Positions 1 to 11,195 of a stretch of 64,000 bases of DNA are shown piece by piece. The first letter of the stretch is position 1. Each line of letters opens with the position of its first letter. Under the pieces are notes generated by a model. That model saw only the letters and a list, made by a program, of their open reading frames with translations. It was not told the DNA's origin and ran no database searches. Both the position numbers and the translations under genes were made by a program. Origin of the DNA: Sphingomonas xinjiangensis (GTDB lineage: Bacteria; Pseudomonadota; Alphaproteobacteria; Sphingomonadales; Sphingomonadaceae); assembly GCF_014199255.1 (NCBI RefSeq), contig NZ_JACIJF010000007.1, positions 62,001 through 126,000 on the forward strand, written 5' to 3'.

Positions 1-37
1 CAGGCCCGCCTCCTTTCGGAAGCGGGCCTGTTCGTTT
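1..37. terminator. hairpin terminator at window edge
   Basis: A perfect 9-bp stem (positions 1-9 with 22-30, CAGGCCCGC/GCGGGCCTG) is followed on the + side by TTCGTTT. It lies just past the stop of the leftward gene at 54-353, so it may end that transcript, end a rightward transcript entering the window, or both. Confidence 0.6.
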
Positions 38-53
38 CAGCGCTGAGAAAGAC

Positions 54-353
54 TCAGGCGCGGGTGCCGGTGATCGGGAAGCTGCCGAACGCGCCGGCGG
101 TCACGGTGCCGTTCAGATTGTCACCTTCGGCCGTCGCTTCGACGGTGAGGCTCATCGGCATCGGCACGGTGATGTCGAGCGTGAAGGTCAGCGTGTCGCC
201 GCTGACCTTGCCGTCCTTGATGTCGGTCGTGCCCAGGCCGCCCGAGAAGGTGCCGGTGAAGGTGTCGCCGTTGCTCTGGACGCTCAGCGTTGCCTGCTGG
301 TCGCCCATCGGCGACTTGGTCACCGTGTTCCAGTTGCCGTCAACGTTCGCCAT
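54..353 (-). CDS. small beta-rich protein of unknown function
   Basis: This gene encodes 99 residues with no signal peptide or membrane segment. The chain is dominated by short alternating strands with many G, T, S and D residues, and has repeated patterns such as GDTFTGTFSGG and GDNLNGTVTAG. That suggests a small beta-barrel or lipocalin-like fold. No catalytic motif is visible and I do not recognise a named family. The ATG at 353 has a good ribosome site (GGAGAGAG, about 6 nt upstream). The gene begins 14 nt after the stop of the M16 peptidase gene, so the two are probably co-transcribed. A hairpin at the window edge would end the operon. Confidence 0.75.
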   Translation of the reverse strand: MANVDGNWNTVTKSPMGDQQATLSVQSNGDTFTGTFSGGLGTTDIKDGKVSGDTLTFTLDITVPMPMSLTVEATAEGDNLNGTVTAGAFGSFPITGTRA

Positions 354-367
354 TACACTCTCTCCGT

Positions 368-3226
368 TTACTTCGATGCGGTGGTGGCGGAAGTCGCCAG
401 CGCCGCTGCGGGAACCACCTCGACAGGGAGGCCCAGGCTGTCAAGCTGAGGCCGGACCTTCGATGCGTCGCCCACCACAACGTAGACGAACCGGTTCGGG
501 TCCAGAGCGCCGCGTGCCGCAGCGTCGAGCTGCTGCACGGTCATGGTGCGATATTTTTGCGCCACGGTGTCATAGAAGTTATCGGGACGGTGGCGCAGGT
601 CATTTTCCTGGAGCGCACCGAGCACCGCGCCGCTGGTTTCGAAGCGACCGGCAAGCTCGCGAGTCGTGCCGTTGACCTCCCGCGTGAGCTCAGCCTGGGT
701 GACGCCCTTGGTGGTCAGGAAATCGCGGACCTGCTGCTGGATCGCCTTGATCGAGTCACCGGTGCGATCGGCCTGGACCGGGGCGCTGATCATGTAGGGC
801 ACCGCCCGCTCCATCCAGCTATAGCCGCCGCGCGCGCCGTACGACCAATGCTTGTTCTCGCGCAGCTCCATGTTGATCCGCGACAGGAAGCCGCTGCCCA
901 GCACCTGGTTGGCGGTGAGCTGCGGCAGCAATTCCGTGGCGGGATCGAGCGACGTCATCTGCCCCGCCATGATCAGCGACTGGGGCGAATCCGGACGATC
1001 GACCAGCAGGATCTTGGGCGCGGACTGTTGCGGCGCGACGGTGAACGCCTTGGTGCCTGCCGTGCCCTGGCCCTGCCAGGTGCCGAAACGGGCGTCGAGC
1101 GCAGCCCTCACCTCGGCAAGCGGACGGTCGCTGACGACATACACCGTCGCCTTGTCCGGACGGATCCAGGCGCGATGGAACGCGACCAGATCGTCGCGGG
1201 TCAGTGCCTTTACCGCAGCAGGTTCGCCCGAGCCGGCCGCGAGCTTGGCGTAGGGGTTGCCCTTGCCATAGATCAGCGTCGGCAGCGCGCGATTGGCGAG
1301 GCCCTGGGGGCTGGTCAACTCCTGGGCGATGCCGGTCAGCATCTGGGTGCGGACGCGCTCGACCTCGGCCGGGGCGAAGGCGGGGTTACGAACCACGTCG
1401 GCAAAGAGATCGACAGAGCCAGCGAGGTTGGCACTGGGCGTGGCGAGGGTCAGATACGTGCGGTCGGCGCTGCTGCCGGTGCCAATGACCGCGCCCAGCC
1501 GCTCGCGCGCCTCGGCGATCGCGATCGAATCCTTGGTGGTGGTTCCTTCGTCGAGCAGCGACAGGGTCAGCCCCTGGGTGCCCAGCTTGGTGTCCGGATC
1601 GGCAACCGCGCCTGCATCGAAGCTCATCGCGACCTGCGTGATCGGCACGGCCTTGCGCTGGGCGTAGACTAGGTCGATCCCGTTCGACAGCTTGGTGCGG
1701 CTGACATCGGGGAAGTCCAGGTCGGTGACCGCCGCCACGCCGGGCAGCGCGCCGCGGGTGCCCTTGGCCGGTTCGGCCTGGGGGGCGGCAGCGGCGGGCT
1801 TGGCGGCAGCGACGCCTTGAGCTTCCTGATAGGCGTCGCGCTGGCCGGGCTCGACGATGATGGTCAGCGCCGGGCGCGTGAGCCACTTGGCGCCGGCGGC
1901 CTTGACCTGCGCCGGCGTCACGCGCGCCATCGCCTCAAGCTGCTTTTTGAAGAACAGCGGATCGTTCGAATAGAGTTCGCCCGAGGCAAGCGCGACGGCC
2001 TTTCCGCCAAAGCCGCCAACCGATTCCAGCCCGGCGATGCGCTGGGCGACGTTGGTGGTGGCGACACGCTGGACCTCGTCTGCGGTGGGGCCGTTGCGGA
2101 TCAGGTCGGTCATGATCGCGTCCAGGCGCTGGGACACGCTGGCGGCGTCGACGCCGGGCTTCACGATCGCCTGCACGGTGAACATGCCGAGCTGCGCCAT
2201 CGACTGGACGCCGGCGGACACCTGCACCACGCTCTTTTCCCTGCGGACCAGCGCGTTGTCGAGCCGCGAGCTGGCAAGGCCGCCCAGCACTTCGCCGAAC
2301 ACGTCGAGCGGGACGGCGTCGGCGTCGTTGAGCCCGGGCACCGCCCAGGTCTTGAGGATCATGGTGGCGGCGACGCGGTCCTTCATGGTGACCGTCTTGG
2401 GCTGGGCCAGGGTGGGCACGGTTACCGCCGGCAGACGGCTTTCGGGACCCGCCTTGATGCCGCCGAAATACTTTTCGACCAGCGGCCGCGCGGTTGCGAC
2501 GTCGATGTCACCGGCGAGCACCAGCACCGCGTTGTTGGGACCGTAGTGCGAGCGGAACCAGTTCTTCACATCCTCAAGGCTGGCGGCGTCGAGATCCTCC
2601 ATCGAGCCGATGACGTTGTGGCCATAAGGCGTACCGCCGAGCAGCTCTTCGAGCACCTTGTAATAGACCAGTCCATAAGGCTGGTTGTCGCCCTGGCGCT
2701 TCTCGTTCTGAACCACGCCGCGCTGTTCATCGAGCACCCCTTGGGTGATCGCGCCGAGCAGGTAGCCCATGCGGTCGCTTTCGAGGAACAGCGCGCGGTC
2801 GAGCGCTTGCTTTGGCACGGTCTCGAAATAGTTGGTGCGATCAAAGCTTGTGGTGCCGTTGAAGTCGGTGGCGCCGACCTGCTTAAGCGGTTCGAAGAAG
2901 TCGCCCGGCGCATTTTCCGACCCGTTGAACATCAGATGCTCGAACAAGTGCGCGAAGCCGGTCTTGCCCTTGGGCTCATGCTTGGAACCGACATCGTACC
3001 AGGTGGACACCGCGACGATCGGCGCCTTGCGGTCGGTATGGACCAGCACCTTGAGGCCATTGTCGAGCGTGAAGCTCTGATAGGGGATGTCAACCTGCTT
3101 CACCAGCGTGGCGACGGGTACGGGCTTGGCGGTGCTCGCCTGAGTCTGGGCGGTGGCGGCGGGCGTGAGCGTGGCAGTGGCGAGCGCGCAGGTGGCGGCG
3201 CTGCAGAACATCAGGAACGGCTTCAT
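368..3226 (-). CDS. M16 family zinc metallopeptidase, two-domain, exported
   Basis: This is a 952-residue pitrilysin/insulinase-family (M16) peptidase. The N-terminus (MKPFLMFCSAATCALATATL, cleaved near PAATAQ) is a signal peptide, so it acts in the periplasm or outside. The first M16 half has the inverted zinc motif HLFEH at about residue 93, with the third ligand in NEKRQG about 75 residues later. The second half, from about residue 500, keeps the fold but lacks HxxEH, the usual active/inactive pair within one chain. The open frame extends upstream to 3838, but that stretch is arginine-rich non-protein-like sequence antisense to another gene. The ATG at 3226 has a GGGGG ribosome site and starts the signal peptide. 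Confidence 0.93.
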   Translation of the reverse strand: MKPFLMFCSAATCALATATLTPAATAQTQASTAKPVPVATLVKQVDIPYQSFTLDNGLKVLVHTDRKAPIVAVSTWYDVGSKHEPKGKTGFAHLFEHLMFNGSENAPGDFFEPLKQVGATDFNGTTSFDRTNYFETVPKQALDRALFLESDRMGYLLGAITQGVLDEQRGVVQNEKRQGDNQPYGLVYYKVLEELLGGTPYGHNVIGSMEDLDAASLEDVKNWFRSHYGPNNAVLVLAGDIDVATARPLVEKYFGGIKAGPESRLPAVTVPTLAQPKTVTMKDRVAATMILKTWAVPGLNDADAVPLDVFGEVLGGLASSRLDNALVRREKSVVQVSAGVQSMAQLGMFTVQAIVKPGVDAASVSQRLDAIMTDLIRNGPTADEVQRVATTNVAQRIAGLESVGGFGGKAVALASGELYSNDPLFFKKQLEAMARVTPAQVKAAGAKWLTRPALTIIVEPGQRDAYQEAQGVAAAKPAAAAPQAEPAKGTRGALPGVAAVTDLDFPDVSRTKLSNGIDLVYAQRKAVPITQVAMSFDAGAVADPDTKLGTQGLTLSLLDEGTTTKDSIAIAEARERLGAVIGTGSSADRTYLTLATPSANLAGSVDLFADVVRNPAFAPAEVERVRTQMLTGIAQELTSPQGLANRALPTLIYGKGNPYAKLAAGSGEPAAVKALTRDDLVAFHRAWIRPDKATVYVVSDRPLAEVRAALDARFGTWQGQGTAGTKAFTVAPQQSAPKILLVDRPDSPQSLIMAGQMTSLDPATELLPQLTANQVLGSGFLSRINMELRENKHWSYGARGGYSWMERAVPYMISAPVQADRTGDSIKAIQQQVRDFLTTKGVTQAELTREVNGTTRELAGRFETSGAVLGALQENDLRHRPDNFYDTVAQKYRTMTVQQLDAAARGALDPNRFVYVVVGDASKVRPQLDSLGLPVEVVPAAALATSATTASK

Positions 3227-3253
3227 CGGATCCCCCGAGATGTGTGATGGCCG

Positions 3254-3281
3254 AGCATAACAGGCGAGTACCCGCCCGCAA
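3254..3281 (-). promoter_or_regulatory. candidate sigma70-type promoter of the M16 gene
   Basis: On the minus strand TTGCGG (-35, 3276-3281) and TATGCT (-10, 3254-3259) are 16 nt apart, and the -10 is about 28 nt from the ATG at 3226. This is pattern matching only. Confidence 0.45.
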
Positions 3282-3400
3282 GCGACCTTCGTGATCGCGG
3301 GCACTTGCGGAGGAGACCGCTCCGTTATGGAGGCGGCTCCCGCCCGCCTGGCTTGATCCGCGGGGCCGCTGGGGCATGCTTGCCGTTGAGGGAGCATGGC

Positions 3401-4081
3401 ATGGCGGCATATGCGCAGCGCAAGGCAGACCGAGTTGCGGCACCGGTGGCGGAGTCCTCCTCGGACCTCGCCGTTCACGATGGCCTGAACGCCCGAAGCG
3501 CGGTGACGCAAGCCACAGCGACCGCGGCACGACTGAACGCGCGGGCGGAAACTGTGCACCGCAAGCCCAGCCGCAGCGAAGGCCTCCCCGAGCCGCTGCG
3601 CACCAGCATGGAAGCGATATCCGGCATCGCGCTGGATGATGTGACCGTGCACCGCAATTCGGACGAGCCGGCGCAGATGCAGGCCCATGCCTATGCGCAG
3701 GGGACGGACATCCATCTGGCGCCGGGACAAGATAGGCACCTGCCGCATGAGGCGTGGCATGTGGTGCAGCAGAAGCAGGGGCGAGTTCGGCCCACCTTGC
3801 AGATGGCGCGCGGCGTCGGGGTGAATGACGATCCGCACCTGGAAAATGAGGCGGATGTGATGGGAGCGCGGGCGCTTGTGCGCGTCGAGTCCAAACCTGC
3901 GGAAGCGCGCAGAGCAACCCCATATGCCGAGCCCGTCGCACAGTGCACCGGGGGCCGATTGCGCCGCCGGCTAGTGCAGACCGCGATTACCTTCGGCACC
4001 GGTCTCCTCGGCTACGATCAGTATCAACAGCATGACCGGAACAAGATCGTGGGCCCGCGCAAGCAGGGCAAGAAGATATGA
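3401..4081 (+). CDS. DUF4157 (eCIS-core) metalloprotease-like protein
   Basis: This gene encodes 226 residues. Residues 61-135 match DUF4157, the eCIS_core domain: a LPEPLRTSMEAISG helix, VTVHRNS, the AYAQGTDIHLAPG strand and LPHEAWHVVQQ, with HExxH at 116-120. A later Glu in HLENEAD (148-152) fits a third metal ligand. In known proteins this domain sits in front of toxin modules, many of them cargo of extracellular contractile injection systems. Here the chain instead ends at residue 226, after a short hydrophobic stretch (191-204) and a basic tail. The open frame extends back to 3305, but the ATG at 3401 has GGGAG 7 nt upstream. The stop overlaps the next start (ATGA), so translation is coupled to the ADP-ribosyltransferase candidate. 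The DNA is less GC-rich than its neighbours, suggesting transfer. No structural injection-system gene lies in the window. Confidence 0.85.
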   Translation: MAAYAQRKADRVAAPVAESSSDLAVHDGLNARSAVTQATATAARLNARAETVHRKPSRSEGLPEPLRTSMEAISGIALDDVTVHRNSDEPAQMQAHAYAQGTDIHLAPGQDRHLPHEAWHVVQQKQGRVRPTLQMARGVGVNDDPHLENEADVMGARALVRVESKPAEARRATPYAEPVAQCTGGRLRRRLVQTAITFGTGLLGYDQYQQHDRNKIVGPRKQGKKI

Positions 4082-4977
4082 GCCCCGACAGTCCGACTAA
4101 TTATAGGCTCCACAAGCGAGACCCGCTGTATCGGGAAAAGTATGACGAAGTGATGCGCAATCACCGAGAGCGCCCCTATGTGCGCGACGCGCTCCACGAG
4201 ACCCAGCCGCTGATGCAATCCGCGATGAACCCAACTTTGGGAAACCTATGGACCGCCATGGGCTCACTGTTCAGTCGCAAGACGTGGCAGGGCACCGATC
4301 CGAAGAATACGCCTTCGATCAACGTTACCAACATCGACCTGTTGAAGAACCCGGAACTTTCGAAGAACTTCAAGGCGCGCGCCAGGCAAATGGAAGAATC
4401 TGGTCAAAATCCGAATGTCACGACGCTCTACTCGGGCCATGGCCCCTCCGGTACCGAACATATCGCCAGAAGCGGTCACGACCCTGCTTATGGGCAATAT
4501 CATTCGGGAATCTTCGGCGTTCTCGCCAAAGGGCATGGCGCGCTGGGTAGGGGCACCTACGCGTCCGACCAAGTGAACAAAGCGGTGACGTATGGAAGTG
4601 GCGGTCAGAAGGCGGGCGAGGAGCGTTCAATCCTGCAATATGATGTGGCCTTGGGAAAGACTCATGAGACTACCGACCGCGGCGAACTCCGCCACCGCCA
4701 CCACAACGAGCTGGTCCGGCCCCCGTTTGGCAAGGCAGTCGAGGAGGGCATTTCCGCGCCTCGTGAGGAAGCGGAATACTGGCGGACGGTTGACTCGATA
4801 AAGGGGGTAAAGAGCTCGACCCCTGGGGCCGGAGTTCCCGGCACTATCGCGCACAGCAAACAATTCGACTCAAACGAGTTTCTTATTCGTAATCCCGATC
4901 AGATACTCCCCAAAGCTAGGATTTTCTACACATTGCCGGAACTCGAGGAGCGGGCCAGGAAGGAGAAGGAGGACTGA
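4078..4977 (+). CDS. candidate PARP-like ADP-ribosyltransferase toxin
   Basis: This gene encodes 299 residues with no signal peptide. Residues 113-285 follow the order of a PARP-type ADP-ribosyltransferase. TTLYSGHG (115-122) supplies a candidate His. GALGRGTYASD (154-164) corresponds to the GxGIYFA motif, with Tyr161. AVTYGSGG and SILQYDVALGK (184-194) resemble the LLxxEVALG strand. SNEFLIRNPDQILPKARI (265-282) resembles the NEYIVY strand, with Glu267. Together these give an H-Y-E triad, although the His position is unusual (SGHG rather than xHGT). Residues 1-110 match nothing I recognise. The start overlaps the DUF4157 stop by 4 nt. The pair looks like a leader-plus-toxin polypeptide split in two. 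No immunity gene is visible before clpB. Codon use is more A/T-rich than in flanking genes. Function is inferred from motifs only. Confidence 0.65.
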   Translation: MSPDSPTNYRLHKRDPLYREKYDEVMRNHRERPYVRDALHETQPLMQSAMNPTLGNLWTAMGSLFSRKTWQGTDPKNTPSINVTNIDLLKNPELSKNFKARARQMEESGQNPNVTTLYSGHGPSGTEHIARSGHDPAYGQYHSGIFGVLAKGHGALGRGTYASDQVNKAVTYGSGGQKAGEERSILQYDVALGKTHETTDRGELRHRHHNELVRPPFGKAVEEGISAPREEAEYWRTVDSIKGVKSSTPGAGVPGTIAHSKQFDSNEFLIRNPDQILPKARIFYTLPELEERARKEKED

Positions 4978-5000
4978 GGCCACAACTCCTCAGAGCCCTT

Positions 5001-5020
5001 GTGTTGCCCAAAAGCAACAC
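5001..5020. other. inverted repeat upstream of clpB
   Basis: A perfect 7-bp inverted repeat (GTGTTGC/GCAACAC) with a 6-nt loop lies between the toxin-like gene and clpB. No T-run follows on the + side. It could be a weak terminator or an operator in the clpB leader. Confidence 0.4.
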
Positions 5021-5051
5021 TACCTTACCCCCGTAACCAACAGGGGGACGC

Positions 5052-7631
<2,580 letters not shown>

Positions 7632-7635
7632 GCAT

Positions 7636-7668
7636 GCGGTGGACCCGATCCATTGGTCGGGCCGCTTT
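7636..7668. terminator. hairpin between convergent clpB and sulfotransferase genes
   Basis: GCGG (7636-7639) and CCCGA (7644-7648) pair with TCGGG (7657-7661) and CCGC (7662-7665), leaving a TGGA bulge, and TTTGTG follows. It sits in the 42-nt gap between two convergent genes and could serve clpB. Confidence 0.45.
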
Positions 7669-7673
7669 GTGTA

Positions 7674-9548
7674 TCAGGCCATGGAGTATCCCATCCGTTC
7701 GACCCAAGGCGCGAGGATCGGCAGTACGGGTTCGAGCTGCTCGCGGTAACGTTCCCAGCGGCCGGCCGAGCGGCGGTAGATCGGCTGGCCCACTTGCGCA
7801 TAGCTGGCAGTGCGGATTTGGCCGCGTTTAGCGGCGCTCGCCTGATTATCAATCACGTCTGGGTTCCAGGCCAGGCCGAGGAAGTCGAGCAGGCTGCGCA
7901 TCTCTCCCTCGACGTCCTCGACCACGCGTTCATAGCGCACGCGGTGGACGCGCAGCGGCAGGACCTGAGTCGCGTGGGTCCAGGCCGTGAACGCCGCGTC
8001 GTATAGCGCAGCTGCACCTTCTAGCGTGAAGAAGTGCGCCATCGCGCGATTGGGCTGAAAGTTCGAGATAAAGCAACTGAGCAGCACATCGCAGGGGTGG
8101 CGCTCGGCGAACAGGATGGGCGCGTCGGGGAACAACCGATGGATGAGCCGCATCCGCGTCATGTGCAGGGGGAACTTGTCGATGATCAGCGCGCCTGGCA
8201 GCGGCGGAGCAATGCCGTCCAGTTCCTGAAAGTAAGTATCGCGGAGCGCGGCGAGTTCGTCTTGGTTCAACGAGTCGAGCTGGGTGAAGTCTCCGAGTTC
8301 GGCCTCCACCGCGGCCAACACGGGCAGTTCCTCGAGCACGTGCGCGCCGGGAACGCCCATCAGCAGCGTGTCGAGCAGCGTGGTGCCCGAGCGCGGGAAG
8401 CCTGCGAGGAAGATCGGCGTGCCTGACGCCCGAGGAGCGGGCGCGGATTCGCGGGGCTGAGAATTGGAGATGTGAGCGGCTTCGGCGCGGATCTTCGCCA
8501 GATAGCGATCGGCATCCGCCATCAGCGCGGGCGAGGTGCGGGCGCGGGTATGCTGCTTCATCCGGGTAAACGCGGCAAAGGCTCCCTCCGGATCGTTGAG
8601 ACGGTCGAGCACTTCACCGAGCAGATGCTCGCGGCGAACAGGGTCGATAGTCTCGGGCACCTGCACGACGAGCGCATGCGCGGCCGCGAAGTCGCCCTCG
8701 CGACGCAGCGCGGATGCGCGGAGGAAGTCCAGCTCAGGCGCATCGCCGTCGGACCGCTCGACCTGGGCGATCAACTGCTGGAGATCGTCGAGGCGGTTGA
8801 GGTTCTCGAGCAGCATGCCGAGTTCCAGCGTAGCCGCAAGGTGGTTCGGATCGATCGACAGCGCGCGGCGAAATGCGAGCTCCGCGAGATCGGGGTCGCG
8901 CATCGCGCTCTCGGCTAGGCCAAGTTCGTAGTGGATGTCTGCCTGGCCGGGAAACTGCTGGGCAGCGGAGCGGATCAAGGCGCGCTGATCGGCGTGGCGG
9001 CCCGCCTCCGAAAGCATCTTGGCGGCGTTGATGCGCAGCTCCGGGATCGCCGGCCGCAGCAGGATGGCGCGGTTGAAGGCCTTGCCGGCTTCTCGGGTCG
9101 CGCCCGAGGCGGTCAGCGCGTTGCCGAGATTGTTCCAGCTTTCGAAGTCGTCAGGAAAGGCGGTTACGACCTGGCGATAGTCGGTCACTGCGCCATCGTG
9201 CTCGCCGGCACGATGGCGAAGATAGGCGCGGATTCGCGCAAGCTGGGGCGAAACTACCGCTTCGGACCCGCAGGCGGCGAGCGCTTCGTTGGTTTGGCCG
9301 AGGTCGGTGAGAACGAGCGCGAGGTTGGTCCGGGTCGGCTGATCGTCCGGGCGAAGCGCCAGCGCCTCGCGAAGGTGCGTGGCTGCCGCCTCGGGCGCGT
9401 GGTCGCGGGCGGCGAGCAGGCCGGCAAAGGCGTGGAGCGAATGCGCATCGGGTGCGGCGGCCAGGCCTTGCTCGACGATGACCCGGGCGGCGGCGAGGTC
9501 GCCGGCGCGCAGACGTCCGCCAGCGCGCGCCAAAATGTCTTCGTGCAT
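7674..9548 (-). CDS. TPR-repeat sulfotransferase family protein
   Basis: This gene encodes 624 residues with two parts. Residues 1-360 are tandem tetratricopeptide repeats (for example LNNLGNALTAS-like and ALRPDDQPTRTNLALVL-like units). From about residue 377 there is a PAPS-dependent sulfotransferase domain with the 5'-phosphosulfate loop FPRSGTTLLDTLL and the partner segment FAERHPCDVLLSCF. The enzyme should transfer sulfate from PAPS to a peptide, sugar or lipid acceptor, probably recruited by the TPR part; the acceptor is unknown. No signal peptide is seen. The ATG has GAGG a few nt upstream. It lies 9 nt after the TPR/2OG-oxygenase gene, so the two form an operon downstream of a TonB-dependent receptor. 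Confidence 0.88.
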   Translation of the reverse strand: MHEDILARAGGRLRAGDLAAARVIVEQGLAAAPDAHSLHAFAGLLAARDHAPEAAATHLREALALRPDDQPTRTNLALVLTDLGQTNEALAACGSEAVVSPQLARIRAYLRHRAGEHDGAVTDYRQVVTAFPDDFESWNNLGNALTASGATREAGKAFNRAILLRPAIPELRINAAKMLSEAGRHADQRALIRSAAQQFPGQADIHYELGLAESAMRDPDLAELAFRRALSIDPNHLAATLELGMLLENLNRLDDLQQLIAQVERSDGDAPELDFLRASALRREGDFAAAHALVVQVPETIDPVRREHLLGEVLDRLNDPEGAFAAFTRMKQHTRARTSPALMADADRYLAKIRAEAAHISNSQPRESAPAPRASGTPIFLAGFPRSGTTLLDTLLMGVPGAHVLEELPVLAAVEAELGDFTQLDSLNQDELAALRDTYFQELDGIAPPLPGALIIDKFPLHMTRMRLIHRLFPDAPILFAERHPCDVLLSCFISNFQPNRAMAHFFTLEGAAALYDAAFTAWTHATQVLPLRVHRVRYERVVEDVEGEMRSLLDFLGLAWNPDVIDNQASAAKRGQIRTASYAQVGQPIYRRSAGRWERYREQLEPVLPILAPWVERMGYSMA

Positions 9549-9557
9549 GTCATTACC

Positions 9558-11072
9558 TCAAACAATGGCCGGGCGGGCAACGTCGAACGCGATGGTTAGG
9601 CGCTCGCCGGCGGCGAAGGGAATGGTGCCATGCCACAAGGTGGACGGGAAGAGGACGAGGCGGCCGGGCTTGGGCTCAACGGTGTGATATGCCGGCAAGT
9701 CGATGCCGAGCTCGGCCTGAGGGATGCCGAGCATCAAGTGACCGGCCCGGGTCTGGTCGTCGGGTGCGCGCGTGGGTGAGGCGATGTACAATGCCGAACT
9801 TATCCAGCCATGGGTATGGACATGCGCCGCATGGCTGCCGCCCCCGCGCAGGCGTACCGACCAGGACCCGGCGAGCCGCGGCGCACCGTCGCGGCGGGGG
9901 GCGAGGGTCGGATGGCGAGGGTCAGGTGCCGGAAGTTGGGCGATGTGCCCGGCGACGGCGTCGAGAACTACCTGGCGCACGGCTATCAGTTCGGGCTCAA
10001 TACGGGCGAACAGGGCTCCGTCTGTCTGGGTGCCCCCACGGACCGACTGATCGAAATGCGGCGCCTGGGCGCGGTGAAGTTCACGCAGCATCTCGGCCAA
10101 GCAGTCGAGCGGCGGGAGTCGTTCGGCGAGGTCGATGATCGAGACCAGCCGGGAGTCGCCCTCTAGCCAGGCAGCGCGGGAGTCGCCAATAAGACGCCAG
10201 GCGATTGAGGCATAGGGCCAGAGTTCGGCACCCTCGCCTGCGTGAATCCAGCGGTCGAGGATCGGCAGGGTGGCGTCGGCGCGGCCGAACCGCAGTAAGT
10301 GACGCACGCGGTGCATCGCCGCGCTTGCATCGGCATCCGCCGGCAGACGCGCATAAAGCCGGTCAGCACCAGCAGAGTCGCCCGCTTCGGAACGAGCTAT
10401 GACCTCGAGTTGATCGAGAAATGGCTGCGCGCCGAGCGCCTGGCGAGCATCGGCGAGCAGCTTCAGCGCGCGCTCGTGATGATTGGCGCGGATGAGCGTA
10501 GCTAGATAAGCCTGCCATAAAGCGGGTTCCTGCGGTCGCGCCTGCAGAGCCCTGTCGAACGAGGCAGTGAAGGCGGGCCCCTCACGAAGGAGGCTGCGCA
10601 GTTGAGCCAGCGTCTGATGCCCTGAGATCCAGCGCGGCTCCAAATCGAGCATATCCTGAAGCTCGCGCATGGCCGTCGTGGCGTCGCCGCTGGCAAAGCG
10701 GGCTGCGGCCAGTCCCAGCAATACGTCGCCCTCGACCGGGTTGAGGCTGCGGGCACGCTCAAACAGCCCGACTGCGTCGAGACCAGCTTCGAGCACCACC
10801 CGAGCATGTCCGTGGGCGATGGAGAGGTCCGACGGCAGCAGCCGCGCTGCGGTTTGGAAGGAGGAAATCGCCTCCTCCCGACGGTCGAGCGATCGGAGCA
10901 GTAGGCCGTGCCACTGCCATAGCCGCGCATCGCGGCGGTTGGAGGGAAGCAGGGTTTCGACTTCGGAGAGGCTCGCGACCTCGCTGCCGTTGGCCAGCGC
11001 AGCGCTGGCGCGGCCCATCACCGCGGCACGAGAGCGGGAATCGTTAGCCTTAGGGAGTGGAGTCAGAGGCAT
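9558..11072 (-). CDS. TPR protein with 2OG-Fe(II) oxygenase domain
   Basis: This gene encodes 504 residues. The N-terminal 370 residues are TPR-type helical repeats. The C-terminus (about 395-500) is a putative 2-oxoglutarate/Fe(II) dioxygenase of the type that follows TPRs. HVHTHGW supplies iron-binding His residues, SSALYIA is a core strand, GRLVLFPSTLWHGT supplies the distal His, and GERLTIAFD holds the 2OG-binding Arg. It is probably a hydroxylase of an unidentified substrate. The ATG at 11072 is chosen; an upstream in-frame TTG (11078) is possible, and neither has a strong ribosome site. It is co-oriented with, and 9 nt ahead of, the TPR sulfotransferase. It lies 123 nt after the receptor gene, beyond a terminator. 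Confidence 0.82.
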   Translation of the reverse strand: MPLTPLPKANDSRSRAAVMGRASAALANGSEVASLSEVETLLPSNRRDARLWQWHGLLLRSLDRREEAISSFQTAARLLPSDLSIAHGHARVVLEAGLDAVGLFERARSLNPVEGDVLLGLAAARFASGDATTAMRELQDMLDLEPRWISGHQTLAQLRSLLREGPAFTASFDRALQARPQEPALWQAYLATLIRANHHERALKLLADARQALGAQPFLDQLEVIARSEAGDSAGADRLYARLPADADASAAMHRVRHLLRFGRADATLPILDRWIHAGEGAELWPYASIAWRLIGDSRAAWLEGDSRLVSIIDLAERLPPLDCLAEMLRELHRAQAPHFDQSVRGGTQTDGALFARIEPELIAVRQVVLDAVAGHIAQLPAPDPRHPTLAPRRDGAPRLAGSWSVRLRGGGSHAAHVHTHGWISSALYIASPTRAPDDQTRAGHLMLGIPQAELGIDLPAYHTVEPKPGRLVLFPSTLWHGTIPFAAGERLTIAFDVARPAIV

Positions 11073-11144
11073 CAGCAAAAGGGTAGCACGGGAGGAAGGG
11101 ACACGCAGCGTGCAAGGCGAGCCGCACCCCTAGCACATACAAAG

Positions 11145-11177
11145 AGAGCTGGCAGGACGGACCCGCCAGCTCTTTTG
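11145..11177 (-). terminator. terminator after the TonB-receptor gene
   Basis: A 9-bp stem AGAGCTGGC (11145-11153)/GCCAGCTCT (11165-11173) has a GC-rich loop and is flanked by short T/A runs on both sides, so it could work in both directions. It ends the receptor transcript and separates it from the TPR genes, unless read through. Confidence 0.7.
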
Positions 11178-11195
11178 TCCGAACATCGCGTCGGA

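Noticed and set aside
290..3247. Long + strand open frames opposite the M16 gene
   Set aside because: They are typical GC-rich antisense frames, rich in R, G, H and Q, with no family motifs and no ribosome site.
3227..3838. Upstream extension of the M16 peptidase frame
   Set aside because: It is Arg/His-rich, antisense to the DUF4157 gene, and precedes a clear signal peptide with its own ribosome site at 3226.
4998..5028. Sigma32-type promoter before clpB (CTTG ... CCTTAC)
   Set aside because: The gap between the two elements is 21 nt, too long for the alphaproteobacterial heat-shock consensus, and the second element is weak.
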